64,000 bases of DNA, from assembly GCA_022446885.1 (NCBI GenBank), contig JAKVBU010000015.1:1-64000 (forward strand), written 5' to 3'. This document shows positions 7,619 through 15,821 of the stretch, piece after piece. Each line of letters begins with the position of its first letter. Positions within the stretch are counted from its first letter, which is position 1. Below the pieces are notes generated by a model, which saw nothing but the letters and a program-made list of their open reading frames with translations, did not search any database and was not told the origin of the DNA. This DNA is from Phycisphaerales bacterium. GTDB taxonomy: Bacteria > Planctomycetota > Phycisphaerae > Phycisphaerales > SM1A02. The translations under genes were made by a program, and so were the position numbers.

Positions 7619-8215
7619 ATGGACCAAGCTTCAACCACACAACGCTCCGACCTCCGCATTGACATTCGTGACGCGCTTCGCCGCAACAGAGGTCTGCTTT
7701 GGGTGGAGGGATTCGCCCTTCTGCTGGGTGGTATCGCCGCGATCATCTTCCCAGTGGCAGGCGGTATGGCGTTGGAGACGCTCATCGCCGTCATCGCTCT
7801 GGTAGCGGGCGCTGCGACGCTTGTCCGCTGCTGCACTGGCGGATTCGAGCATGTTGGATCTGCGCTTGCCACTGGCGTGCTCTCAATGGCCCTCGGTGCA
7901 GCGCTGTTGCTCTGGCCGATCGAAGGCCTGGAAGCGCTCGTTCTTATCCTGGCTGCATTCTGTCTGATCCGGGGTATCGCGGACGTGATCGGAAGCCCGG
8001 CCCGATCGAAAGTGGCACCTGTGTTGCAGGTCATCTCGGGTGTTGCAGGCATTGTGATCGCCGCGCTACTGCTGATCTGGTTCCCGACCGATGCCCTCTG
8101 GGCACCAGGCCTGCTCTTTGGAATCGAGTTGGTGTTTCTGTCACTGCCTGTCTTGGCCGTGGCCAACGCGGTGTCCAGCACGCCGGCCGGGGCGGTCGAG
8201 ACAAGTTCGGATTGA
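7619..8215 (+). CDS. HdeD-like (DUF308) membrane protein
   Basis: 198 residues with six predicted hydrophobic segments (for example FALLLGGIAAIIFPVAGG and LIAVIALVAGAATLV) and no enzymatic motif. Pattern and length fit the HdeD/DUF308 family. E. coli HdeD is tied to acid resistance at high cell density, but its biochemical activity is unknown. It follows the small Hsp genes by 89 bp, probably in the same stress operon, and converges with the sigma factor gene 3 bp away. An AGG site lies 8 nt before the ATG. Confidence 0.88.
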   Translation: MDQASTTQRSDLRIDIRDALRRNRGLLWVEGFALLLGGIAAIIFPVAGGMALETLIAVIALVAGAATLVRCCTGGFEHVGSALATGVLSMALGAALLLWPIEGLEALVLILAAFCLIRGIADVIGSPARSKVAPVLQVISGVAGIVIAALLLIWFPTDALWAPGLLFGIELVFLSLPVLAVANAVSSTPAGAVETSSD

Positions 8216-8218
8216 GGG

Positions 8219-9061
8219 TCAGGAGGCCCGCCGACGCTCGAACATGGCTCGGAGGCGTGTGAGCGCCTGTTGCTCAATCTGGCGAATGCGCTCGCGAGTC
8301 AGGCCCAATTCACGTCCGGCTTCCTTGAGCGTTCGCGGTGGGCGGCCATCAAGTCCAAATCTCATGCTGAGCACCTTGGCGGAGGCTGCATCGAATTGCT
8401 GCAGCGAGCCGCGGACAGCATCCATCGCATCTCGAAACTCAACCTCGCTCGTGGCGGCTCGGTGACGGCACTGGGCTGACTCGATCGCGGTTGGGTGGTC
8501 GCTGTCTTCGCTCCATCCGCCGCCGGAGACTCGACCAGAGGTGCCCAGCGTTCGGTGAATGAGCGACAGTTTGGACCGGGGCACGCCCATTGCATCGGCC
8601 ATCTCCGTGGGCGTCGGAGCGCGTCCGTTGCGCTCTTGAAGCTCATGGAGTGTTCGATCCCAGCGGGCCATCCGTTGGCGCATGTACGCGGGGATGTGCA
8701 TGGGGGGGCCGGCTTCCTCGACCAGTTGCTTGACCGTCTTGCGAATCCACCACGTGGCATAGGTGGAGAATCGGTGGCCAAGTGCGGGGTCGAATCGTTC
8801 GACGGCCCTGATCAGGCCGATGTTGCCCTCATTGATCAGGTCCTGAAGCGGAACGCCGCGACCCAGATATCGCTTTGAGATGTTCACAACAAGTCGGAGG
8901 TTGGCCTGGATCATTCGGCGGCGAGATGACTCGCAATTGTCGTTGATCACCTGCCATGCCAGCTGACGTTCTTCCAGTGGCGTGAGCAGGGGGACACGGG
9001 AGATTTCCCTGTAGTAGGTGTCGAGATCGCTGACGGGCCTCGAGGATCTGGAGGAGGTCAT
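8219..9061 (-). CDS. RNA polymerase sigma-70 family factor (group 2-like)
   Basis: 280 residues with sigma regions 1.2 (DLDTYYREISRVPLLTPLEE), 2 (NLRLVVNISKRYLGRGVPLQ, NEGNIGLIRAVERFDPALG, FSTYATWWIRKTV), 3 (IPAYMRQRMARWDRTL) and 4 with the HTH (KEAGRELGLTRERIRQIEQQ). It has no long non-conserved region, so it is a non-essential group 2 type, like RpoS/SigB-C, and not the main RpoD. The ATG at 9061 has an AGGA site upstream. It lies downstream of the ClC gene on the same strand and converges with hdeD-like, which suggests a stress sigma factor (inference). Confidence 0.95.
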   Translation of the reverse strand: MTSSRSSRPVSDLDTYYREISRVPLLTPLEERQLAWQVINDNCESSRRRMIQANLRLVVNISKRYLGRGVPLQDLINEGNIGLIRAVERFDPALGHRFSTYATWWIRKTVKQLVEEAGPPMHIPAYMRQRMARWDRTLHELQERNGRAPTPTEMADAMGVPRSKLSLIHRTLGTSGRVSGGGWSEDSDHPTAIESAQCRHRAATSEVEFRDAMDAVRGSLQQFDAASAKVLSMRFGLDGRPPRTLKEAGRELGLTRERIRQIEQQALTRLRAMFERRRAS

Positions 9062-9240
9062 GCGGCGTTTCCTGATGGCACATCACAGTCGCATTCCGAC
9101 GAAGCGGCCTTCGCTGGTCATGCTCTTTCGGGCGGTGGAATGTGCGTGGAAGGGGAGAGGAGAGAGAGGTCGATCTGGCGGGTGCAGTCACACCCGACCA
9201 TCCATCTACGGGGCTGCCGCCCTCAGGTTCGGTTCGAATC

Positions 9241-10851
9241 TCAGTTCGACGAATCCTGTTGTCGGCGGACTCTCGCCAGGAACTGTTCCGCCAGAGCCTC
9301 GTAGATTGCCTTTCGGCACACCAGATGTGAGCACTCATAGGCGATGATCGCGGTAGCCATGAGTGGCAACGTGACGAATCTCGCGTCGGTCATTTCGATC
9401 ATGATCACAAAGACGGTGATCGGGCTCTGCACCACCCCGGCGAAATAGGCCACCATGAACAACATGATCACAAACTGCGGTTGCAGGTCGTCAAACCAGC
9501 CGCTGAAGAGATCGGCGCATGCATTTCCCAGCCCAGCGCCGACCGAGAGGCTGGGATCAAACAGCCCTCCGGGTATGCCACTGATCAGGGTGAAGAAGGA
9601 CCCGCCAGCCTTGGCAACCGGGTACCACCATGGATAGTCGCCTTGGTCGAGATGCCAGGTGTCGTAGAAGTCGCGTTCGTCAGGATCGGCCAGCACTCTC
9701 CAGGCTGTCTGAATGCTCAGGTGTTTGTCATCCAGACTGCCGTCGGTGGTGAGTAGTGGGTGGGCTGCATTGTGCTGCTTATATGCCGTTTCAATCTCGG
9801 CATGGGTGGCAGCTCGATCCACGCCCAGCAATTCGTAGAAATCGGTTCCCCGGTACATGAGGATGGCCTTGGCTTGGGGATAGCCGCTGCCATAGGACTG
9901 CCCCTGCGACGCCAGACCGATGAGCGCAAGCGTGGCTCCCAATGCCAAGCCGGTGAGCCATGGATGTCGCCCGCAGCACCGAGTGATCTTGGGTGTTCCC
10001 CAGACCACACTGCGAGCAAACAGCCCACCGAGTGTGCCGCCGATCATGGCGATCACGGGAACGGCGATCCAGTGGATCAGACCAAATCCATAGTGCCGAT
10101 TGATGGCGCCATAGAAGAGGTAGTCCCATCCCAACAGACCCACGACCACCAGCGATGCGATCAGCACCGTACGGACAACGGTTGCGGCGCTGCGTTTGTC
10201 AAAGCACCGTCCGATCTCTTCAAAGGCGAAGACCATGCCCGCGATGGGGGCGTTGAAGGCCGCGGCGATACCCGCCCCGCCGCCGCCAAGAATCAACCCA
10301 CGCTGCACGAGATGGTCCGGCAGTTTGCGGAATTTTGACACCAAGTACATGGCGCACGCCCCGACATGTACAGATGGCCCTTCGCGACCGATGGTCGGCC
10401 CGGTAAACAGCCCCATCGCAAGAAGGAGCGACTTGCCGATGGCAATCCGAACGGACAGCATCCGCCGCCGAATGGGCCCGTCTTTCACATGCAGCGCCGC
10501 GATGGCTTGGGGAATGCCCGTGCCCTCCGTACCTGGGAAGTACTTGTCGCGAAGCCGCATGATGCAGGCCATCGAGATCGTGATCGTGCCCATGGCAATG
10601 AGCACACCTGCGGACGGGTCGATCTGGAGGCCCCACAGTGCCCTCTCGCCCTGTAGGAAGCGGAAAAATGCCAGCCCTTCCAGATCCAGCCAGCGAAACA
10701 GCCAGGCCGCCAGCCCTGCAACCACCGCAGCCACGATCAGCCAGAAGTAGGTGGGCCAGGCGGACCAAGTGAAAACGTCGGTCCTGATGGCCTCCTTTGT
10801 GGTGGCCGGTTCAGGATCAAGCTCGGTCTGCGGCTGGTGAGAATCGGCCAT
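9241..10851 (-). CDS. ClC-family chloride/proton antiporter with inserted J-domain-like module
   Basis: 536 residues from the ATG at 10851 (GAGGG site 7 nt upstream). Ion-pathway motifs are intact: EGTGIPQAIAALH (GSGIP type), IGREGPSVHVG with the gating Glu, the FEEIGR proton Glu pair, and SGIPGGLFDPSLSVGAGLG. These mark a Cl-/H+ exchanger. Between SGYPQAKAIL and the PWWYPVAKAGGSFFTL helix lies a module of about 64 residues (337-400) that reads like a DnaJ J-domain: DFYELLGVDRAATHAEIETA, then YKQHNAAHP, then IQTAWRVLADPDERDFYD. The HPD tripeptide is HPL. Normal ClC proteins have a short loop here. No CBS domains are present. The gene is flanked by stress genes; E. coli ClcA supports acid resistance. 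Confidence 0.95.
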   Translation of the reverse strand: MADSHQPQTELDPEPATTKEAIRTDVFTWSAWPTYFWLIVAAVVAGLAAWLFRWLDLEGLAFFRFLQGERALWGLQIDPSAGVLIAMGTITISMACIMRLRDKYFPGTEGTGIPQAIAALHVKDGPIRRRMLSVRIAIGKSLLLAMGLFTGPTIGREGPSVHVGACAMYLVSKFRKLPDHLVQRGLILGGGGAGIAAAFNAPIAGMVFAFEEIGRCFDKRSAATVVRTVLIASLVVVGLLGWDYLFYGAINRHYGFGLIHWIAVPVIAMIGGTLGGLFARSVVWGTPKITRCCGRHPWLTGLALGATLALIGLASQGQSYGSGYPQAKAILMYRGTDFYELLGVDRAATHAEIETAYKQHNAAHPLLTTDGSLDDKHLSIQTAWRVLADPDERDFYDTWHLDQGDYPWWYPVAKAGGSFFTLISGIPGGLFDPSLSVGAGLGNACADLFSGWFDDLQPQFVIMLFMVAYFAGVVQSPITVFVIMIEMTDARFVTLPLMATAIIAYECSHLVCRKAIYEALAEQFLARVRRQQDSSN

Positions 10852-10925
10852 CTGGGGTCCCTCAGGGGCGGTCGAGGGCAGTTGTACCCGCCCGCGTGGA
10901 TTTTTTCCTGAATCTCGAATGGACA

Positions 10926-11049
10926 GCAGGCCATGTGAATCGTCTTTTGTGGAGCAGGCAGGATGGCCTGCACCATTCCGGAACAACCTCCTCTCTCCTC
11001 TCTCCTCCCGGAGCCCCGCACTGAAAGGTGCGAGGCTCCCTTCCTTTTT
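10926..11049 (+). ncRNA. Candidate small RNA with CU-rich anti-SD stretch and intrinsic terminator
   Basis: On the plus strand, a stem GCAGGCCA (10926-10933)/TGGCCTGC (10964-10971) is followed by a 23-nt pyrimidine run with three CCTCC/CTCCT elements (10987-11009). A terminator follows: GGAGCC-c-CGCAC, loop TGAAAG, GTGCG-a-GGCTCC, then CTTCCTTTTT (11010-11049). No plus-strand gene precedes this terminator, so it most likely ends a small RNA. The unpaired CU-rich run could pair with Shine-Dalgarno sites, as in CCUCC-type small RNAs. The 5' end and promoter are not resolved. The rest of the 10852-11105 gap holds no gene. Confidence 0.45.
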
Positions 11050-11105
11050 ACTCGGCGTCGATCAACAGGCTCGACGGACACTCGGGCGTGACGGATAATG
11101 CCCAG

Positions 11106-12146
11106 ATGTCCACCACGCCTCAGTCAGCAAGGCATCATCAGCAGGCAGGCCAATCTGCCCAGCCTCGCCATCGACGTCCGCTGGGTGGGGATACCGCTCG
11201 GGGCCACGGCCGAAGCGCTCTGGTGCAGTTGGGGGATCAGGTGCTCAACAACGCCCCTGCTGGGCAGCAACTGCACCGCGGACGCAAGCCCGACTGGATC
11301 AGGGCGAAGGCCCCCGGTGGGCCGGCCTTCATCAAGTTGCGTGATGATCTTCGCAGCCGGGGGCTACACACGGTTTGTGAAGAGGCCTCCTGTCCCAACA
11401 TCGGTGAGTGCTGGGCCAGAGGAACGGCCACCATCATGATTCTTGGCGACACCTGCACCCGCTCGTGCGGGTTCTGCAACGTCAAGACCGGCAAGCCACC
11501 TGTGACTGATCTTGATGAGCCCAGGCGGGTCGCTCAGCAACTGGCCGGAAGCGGGCTCAAGCACGTGGTCATCACGTCGGTAGATCGGGATGATCTGCCA
11601 GATGGTGGGGCCGACATCTGGGCTCGGACTGTGCGGGAAGTGCACGATGCTTGTCCTGAACTCTCAGTTGAGGCCCTCGTGGGCGATTTCAAGGGCAACA
11701 AGCTCGATTTGGAGGTTGTCATCGAGTCTCGGCCCGAGATTCTGGCCCACAATCTCGAGACTGTTGAGCGGATGCACCCGGCCGTGCGGCCTCAAGCCCG
11801 CTACGACCGCTCACTGGAGGTGCTCCGGGAGATCTCTGCATCGGGCATCGTGTCCAAGACCAGCCTGATGGTCGGCATAGGCGAGACCGACGAGGAGCTC
11901 GAACAAGCCATGTTGGACGCCCGCCAGCGGGCAGATGTGGAGATCCTCACGATTGGGCAGTATCTGCAGCCCACGCCCAACCACCTGCCGGTGGATCGAT
12001 GGGTGACGCCCGATAAGTTTGAGTCGTGGAAGGGGCTCGGTCTCGCGATGGGTTATCGGGTGGTCGAGTCAGGGCCCCTCGTTAGAAGCTCCTACCACGC
12101 TGAGGCTCAGGCGGCTCGCCATGGCGATGCCACCCGCGGCAAGTAG
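11106..12146 (+). CDS. lipA: Lipoyl synthase
   Basis: LipA inserts two sulfurs into octanoyl groups on E2/GcvH proteins using radical SAM chemistry. Both cluster motifs are present: the auxiliary 4Fe-4S motif CEEASCPNIGEC and the radical-SAM motif CTRSCGFC. The family C-terminal SSYHAE (RSSYHAEAQA) is also there. The core begins at RKPDWIRAKAPGG. The 45-odd residues between the ATG at 11106 and this core are His/Gln/Arg-rich and unlike the family, so the real start may be GTG 11241 (preceded by GGGGG) or GTG 11223. No lipB is seen next to it, so octanoyl transfer must be encoded elsewhere. Confidence 0.93.
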   Translation: MSTTPQSARHHQQAGQSAQPRHRRPLGGDTARGHGRSALVQLGDQVLNNAPAGQQLHRGRKPDWIRAKAPGGPAFIKLRDDLRSRGLHTVCEEASCPNIGECWARGTATIMILGDTCTRSCGFCNVKTGKPPVTDLDEPRRVAQQLAGSGLKHVVITSVDRDDLPDGGADIWARTVREVHDACPELSVEALVGDFKGNKLDLEVVIESRPEILAHNLETVERMHPAVRPQARYDRSLEVLREISASGIVSKTSLMVGIGETDEELEQAMLDARQRADVEILTIGQYLQPTPNHLPVDRWVTPDKFESWKGLGLAMGYRVVESGPLVRSSYHAEAQAARHGDATRGK

Positions 12147-12185
12147 GCGTGCCGTCACCCTTTTATGGCGCAAGATTGTGAAAAT

Positions 12186-12198
12186 ACATGACTTATGT
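12186..12198. promoter_or_regulatory. AT-rich inverted repeat ACAT-N5-ATGT upstream of the polysaccharide locus
   Basis: This small dyad lies in the most AT-rich patch of the 12147-12444 gap (about 298 bp without a credible gene). It could be part of a promoter/operator for the Wza-like gene. No clear -35/-10 pair can be fixed. Confidence 0.25.
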
Positions 12199-12395
12199 CT
12201 AGGAAGACCGCTGCCCAGGTGAGGTGGCCTCCCCCAGAGGCACGTTCGATAGGCGGCCGATCAGGCATGGCCCGATAGGTGTCCTGCTGAGGGCACTCAG
12301 ATCGACGTTTCGAGTTCAATTCGGTCTTTGCGCGATCCTGCCAATCATGTGGTCCGTAGGGGGCCAGACGGTCGATTGGAGAACGCAGCTGCCGG

Positions 12396-12418
12396 TGCGC
12401 AATCGGGTAGATTGCGCA
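12396..12418 (+). promoter_or_regulatory. 9-bp hairpin in leader of the Wza-like gene
   Basis: TGCGCAATC-gggta-GATTGCGCA is a perfect 9-bp stem ending 26 nt before the proposed GTG start at 12445. It could be a leader structure or an operator dyad. Confidence 0.35.
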
Positions 12419-12444
12419 GCATTGGTGGCGTGGATGGTGGACAG

Positions 12445-13992
12445 GTGATCCCGTATTCAGGGTTGAGCATTGAAGTACGTACAGCAGGCCGCCTGGCGCG
12501 GTCGTTGGCTGCATTTGCGGCATTGGGTGTTGTGCTGCTGAGTACTGGCTGCGGCATGAAGGGTTTTCTGGACCCGTCCAAGACGGGGTACTTCCATAAG
12601 ACGCCCACCACGATGCCGATTCTCGACCGAATCGACGCCATCGAGCCCAGCACGAATCCATGGGGCGAAACGTCGTCGGTTACGCCGGAGGATCTGGCAC
12701 CGAATGATCTCACCTACACCCTGCATCCGGGCGACCTGGTCGACATTCAGGTGTATGAGCTTTATGAGACCCAGCGATTCCACGGCGTACAGCGACGTGT
12801 AGATCAGGGTGGATACCTCTCGATTCCAGAGGTGGGATCGGTTCCGGCGGCCGGCTACACAATCGAGCAGGTGCAGGAAGAGATCAGGCATCTGCTCAGC
12901 CAGGAAGTCATGGGCAAGCCCACGGTCAGCGTCAGCCTGGTCGAGGGCGCCGCATTCAACTACATCATCTACGGTCATGTCCCCAGTCCGGGCCGCTACA
13001 CCCTCAGTGATCCGCACCTTCGTCTGCTCGAAGGCCTGACAATGGCCGGCGGCGTGCCTCTGACCACACGCCGCGTGTACGTGGTGCGACAGGTCAACAC
13101 CGTCGAGGCGCACGAATTCAAGCCCGCAACCGGTCAGTCGCAGGCGCAGCACACATCACCTACTTCATCAGCACCTGATCTCGAGTCGCTGATCAACTCG
13201 CTCGACGACGCCCCTCGCCCGAGCCCCGGGTCGTTTCCTGATGAAGCTGCCGCACCGGTCCAGATAGAGGATCTGCACCCGGCGGACGCAACGGTCCCAA
13301 CTGTCGAGGATCTCGACGAACCCACGACAAGCTACGTATACCTCCCTGAGGAGCAGGCATGGGTTGAGGTGTCACCCGATGTGGTGCAGCGAGATCTGGC
13401 AGAAGCCGCCACAACAACCCATCCACACGGCGTCGAGCCCACAGCATCTGTAGATCCGCTTGAGTCCGCGGCCATCGATGCCGGCGACATCATTCTGGAA
13501 CGGGTGATCGAGGTCAACTACCAGCGTCTTTCCAGGGGCGAGAACGACCTGAATGTTGTGATTCGCCCCGGTGATCAGATTTACGTGGATGGCCCCCCAC
13601 AGGGCTACTACTACATCGAAGGCGAGATCAATCGCGGCGGTGTGTTTGAATTGCCCAGTACAGCCGAGCAGATCACCTTGAGTCGAGCTATCGGCGCGGC
13701 AGGCGGGCTAGGGGCGCTTGCCGTGCCCAGCCGGGTTGACCTCGTCCGCATGGTCGGAGACGGGCGTGAAGCGGCAATTCGGCTGGATCTGGGCGCTATC
13801 CGCAACAGGACCGAGCCTGACGTGTATCTGAAGCCCGGTGACCACATCATCATTGGTACCGACTTCTGGGCCTATCCGCTGGCGGTCTTTCGAAACGGCC
13901 TTCGGATGAACTACGGCTTCGGCTTCTTGCTCGATCGAAACTTCGGTAATGACGTCTTCGGTCCACCTCCGGTCAATGTGGTTGGAGGTTGA
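12445..13992 (+). CDS. Polysaccharide export lipoprotein (Wza/GfcE-like, Poly_export plus SLBB)
   Basis: 515 residues from GTG 12445; TTG 12463 is an alternative and the start is not certain. A lipoprotein signal ends in VVLLSTGC. The export domain follows (LTYTLHPGDLVDIQVYELYE, VDQGGYLSIPEVGSVPAAGY, IEQVQEEIRHLLSQ), then a SLBB unit (YIIYGHVPSPGRYTL). An acidic, Pro/Ser-rich insert of about 150 residues (around 220-370) leads to a second SLBB-like part (GDQIYVDGPPQGYYYIEGEI). The usual length is 350-380 residues, so the insert accounts for the excess. The protein likely forms the outer-membrane exit channel for the exopolysaccharide. The following exosortase gene begins about 30 bp after its stop. 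Confidence 0.9.
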   Translation: MIPYSGLSIEVRTAGRLARSLAAFAALGVVLLSTGCGMKGFLDPSKTGYFHKTPTTMPILDRIDAIEPSTNPWGETSSVTPEDLAPNDLTYTLHPGDLVDIQVYELYETQRFHGVQRRVDQGGYLSIPEVGSVPAAGYTIEQVQEEIRHLLSQEVMGKPTVSVSLVEGAAFNYIIYGHVPSPGRYTLSDPHLRLLEGLTMAGGVPLTTRRVYVVRQVNTVEAHEFKPATGQSQAQHTSPTSSAPDLESLINSLDDAPRPSPGSFPDEAAAPVQIEDLHPADATVPTVEDLDEPTTSYVYLPEEQAWVEVSPDVVQRDLAEAATTTHPHGVEPTASVDPLESAAIDAGDIILERVIEVNYQRLSRGENDLNVVIRPGDQIYVDGPPQGYYYIEGEINRGGVFELPSTAEQITLSRAIGAAGGLGALAVPSRVDLVRMVGDGREAAIRLDLGAIRNRTEPDVYLKPGDHIIIGTDFWAYPLAVFRNGLRMNYGFGFLLDRNFGNDVFGPPPVNVVGG

Positions 13993-14021
13993 GCCGATGT
14001 CATCAGCGATCTGATCGAGTC

Positions 14022-15788
14022 ATGAGCACGATGTCGACCAAAGCGCTGCTGTCCGGGCAACCGGTCAGACCCGCCGCCGCCCTCTTGGCCACGGCTGCGA
14101 TTCTTGCAATCTTCATCTGGCTGTTCTGGGCCTTCATCGAGCAGCAGGTGCGGTTTGCGATCACCAAGCAGGCCGACTGGGGGCACACTCTGGTCATTCC
14201 ATTCATCGCCGGTTGGTTCATTTGGCTCAATCGGGGGCGGATCCTGGCTGAACCTCTTCGACCCAGCCTCACCGGCCTGTTTGTCGTGTTTGCGGGCGTC
14301 GCTTGGTACAGCTTCGTGGCGTTGGGCCCTGAATACCTCCGTCATCACAATGTGATGGGCGTAGGTGTCGGGGCCGTGATATTCGGTCTCGTGCTCGCAT
14401 TCTGCGGCTGGCGGGCCATGCGATGGCTCTGGTTCCCAGTGGCATATCTGGTGATCTTCGGGCAGACCATCTCAGATCGATTCCTCGACATCGTCACATT
14501 CAAGTTGCAGGGCATCGCCACTGTCGGGGCCGAGTGGGGACTCTCCCTGATCGGGTACGAAGTCACGCGAATGGCTCACACGGTCTATATCCACCAGCCC
14601 AGTGGAGATGTGCCCGTCAACATCGCTGAAGCGTGTTCGGGCATGCGAATGTTGGTGGCCTTCTTCGCGCTCGGCGTTGCGATGGCCTATCGCGGTCTCG
14701 ACCAAGTCTGGCAACGAGTACTGCTGGTGGCCATGGCAGTGCCTACCGCAATCTTCGTGAATGTGCTGCGGGTGATGACGCTTGGTGTGCTGTCCACCTA
14801 CGACTCGGGTTTTGCCACGGGCGAGTTTCACACGATGGTCGGCATGCTCTGGCTCATTCCGGCATTTTTCATCTATCTGGGTGTGATGTGGATTCTGCGC
14901 AACCTCGTGGTGTCCGATGACGAACCTGCGGCCGAGATTGAGGAGCCCTCAGTTGATCTGAGATTCGGACCAAGGGTCAAGGCAGTGTTCATTTCAGGCG
15001 TGGCGCTGATGATCACTGCCGGAGTCGCGTTCTCGATGCTCGCCAACGCGCTGAACGTGCATCTTCGCAAGTCGCCAGTTCCGCTGCGAGACTCCCTCAG
15101 CTTGATCCCCTCCTCACTTGGAGAGTGGAATGTTGTGCATGAAGGCGCGTTCGACTCGGCAATGATCGAACAACTGGGCACTGAATTGACCATCAGTCGG
15201 TTGTATCAGGCAGGTAGTGACGGCCCGATCGTCAATTTCCACTTGGCCTACTACACCGACACGGTCGATCCGATTCCCCATGTTCCGGACCGATGCATGA
15301 TCGCGGCGGGCATGGAAGGGATCACTGCTGAACCTGAGAACCTCCAGTGGGCGTTCGAAGTCGATGGTGCCCAATCAGGCTCTCAACTCGTGCTTGACGA
15401 GGCACCGGTGGACATGGTCGAAGTGCCAGCGGTGGGGGGCGGCACCATCGATGTGCACATGCCAGCAGGCGAACCATTGCTGCGTGCGATGGAGTTCAGA
15501 GACGCTCGCCAGAGGGACAACAGGATCTGGGCGGGGTACTTTTTCATCACGAATGGGCGAATGCGACCCTCTCCCAGCGAGGTCTACAGGACGGCCTACG
15601 CTGGCAGCGAGCAGTACGCCTACTATTGCAAGGTCCAAGTCGTATTCAGTGGTGGGGGGAGTTTTGACAAGGATGAGTTCCTCCGTGTCTCCGGCGACTT
15701 TCTCTCGTTGGCGATGCCTTACATCATGAGATCACTGCCGGATTGGGCCAACGTGCTCTCTGGCAAGGACCCCCAAGTGGAGCACTGA
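14022..15788 (+). CDS. Exosortase with C-terminal EpsI domain (Xrt-EpsI fusion)
   Basis: 588 residues. The N-terminal half is a polytopic membrane protein with the exosortase catalytic triad: Cys205 in EACSGMRML, Arg250 in NVLRVMTLG and His270 in GEFHTMVGM. After the last helix (about residue 300) and one more membrane segment comes an EpsI/DUF3485 domain (SSLGEWNVVHEGAF, VNFHLAYYTDTVDPIPH, VPDRCMIAAGMEG). Exosortases process proteins carrying PEP-CTERM-like sorting tails; EpsI is linked to exopolysaccharide export. The ATG at 14022 was chosen, and TTG 13989, overlapping the previous stop after GGAGG, is an alternative. No protein in this window shows an obvious sorting tail. Confidence 0.92.
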   Translation: MSTMSTKALLSGQPVRPAAALLATAAILAIFIWLFWAFIEQQVRFAITKQADWGHTLVIPFIAGWFIWLNRGRILAEPLRPSLTGLFVVFAGVAWYSFVALGPEYLRHHNVMGVGVGAVIFGLVLAFCGWRAMRWLWFPVAYLVIFGQTISDRFLDIVTFKLQGIATVGAEWGLSLIGYEVTRMAHTVYIHQPSGDVPVNIAEACSGMRMLVAFFALGVAMAYRGLDQVWQRVLLVAMAVPTAIFVNVLRVMTLGVLSTYDSGFATGEFHTMVGMLWLIPAFFIYLGVMWILRNLVVSDDEPAAEIEEPSVDLRFGPRVKAVFISGVALMITAGVAFSMLANALNVHLRKSPVPLRDSLSLIPSSLGEWNVVHEGAFDSAMIEQLGTELTISRLYQAGSDGPIVNFHLAYYTDTVDPIPHVPDRCMIAAGMEGITAEPENLQWAFEVDGAQSGSQLVLDEAPVDMVEVPAVGGGTIDVHMPAGEPLLRAMEFRDARQRDNRIWAGYFFITNGRMRPSPSEVYRTAYAGSEQYAYYCKVQVVFSGGGSFDKDEFLRVSGDFLSLAMPYIMRSLPDWANVLSGKDPQVEH

Positions 15789-15821
15789 CGTCGTTTCGGC
15801 GACAGGACGTGACGAACAGAC

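Noticed and set aside
8013-8028. A TGGCAC-N5-TTGC sigma-54-like match
   Set aside because: It lies inside the hdeD-like coding sequence and points toward the convergent sigma factor gene, so there is no gene for it to drive. It has no TGCC-N5-GGCA dyad noted nearby and is probably chance.
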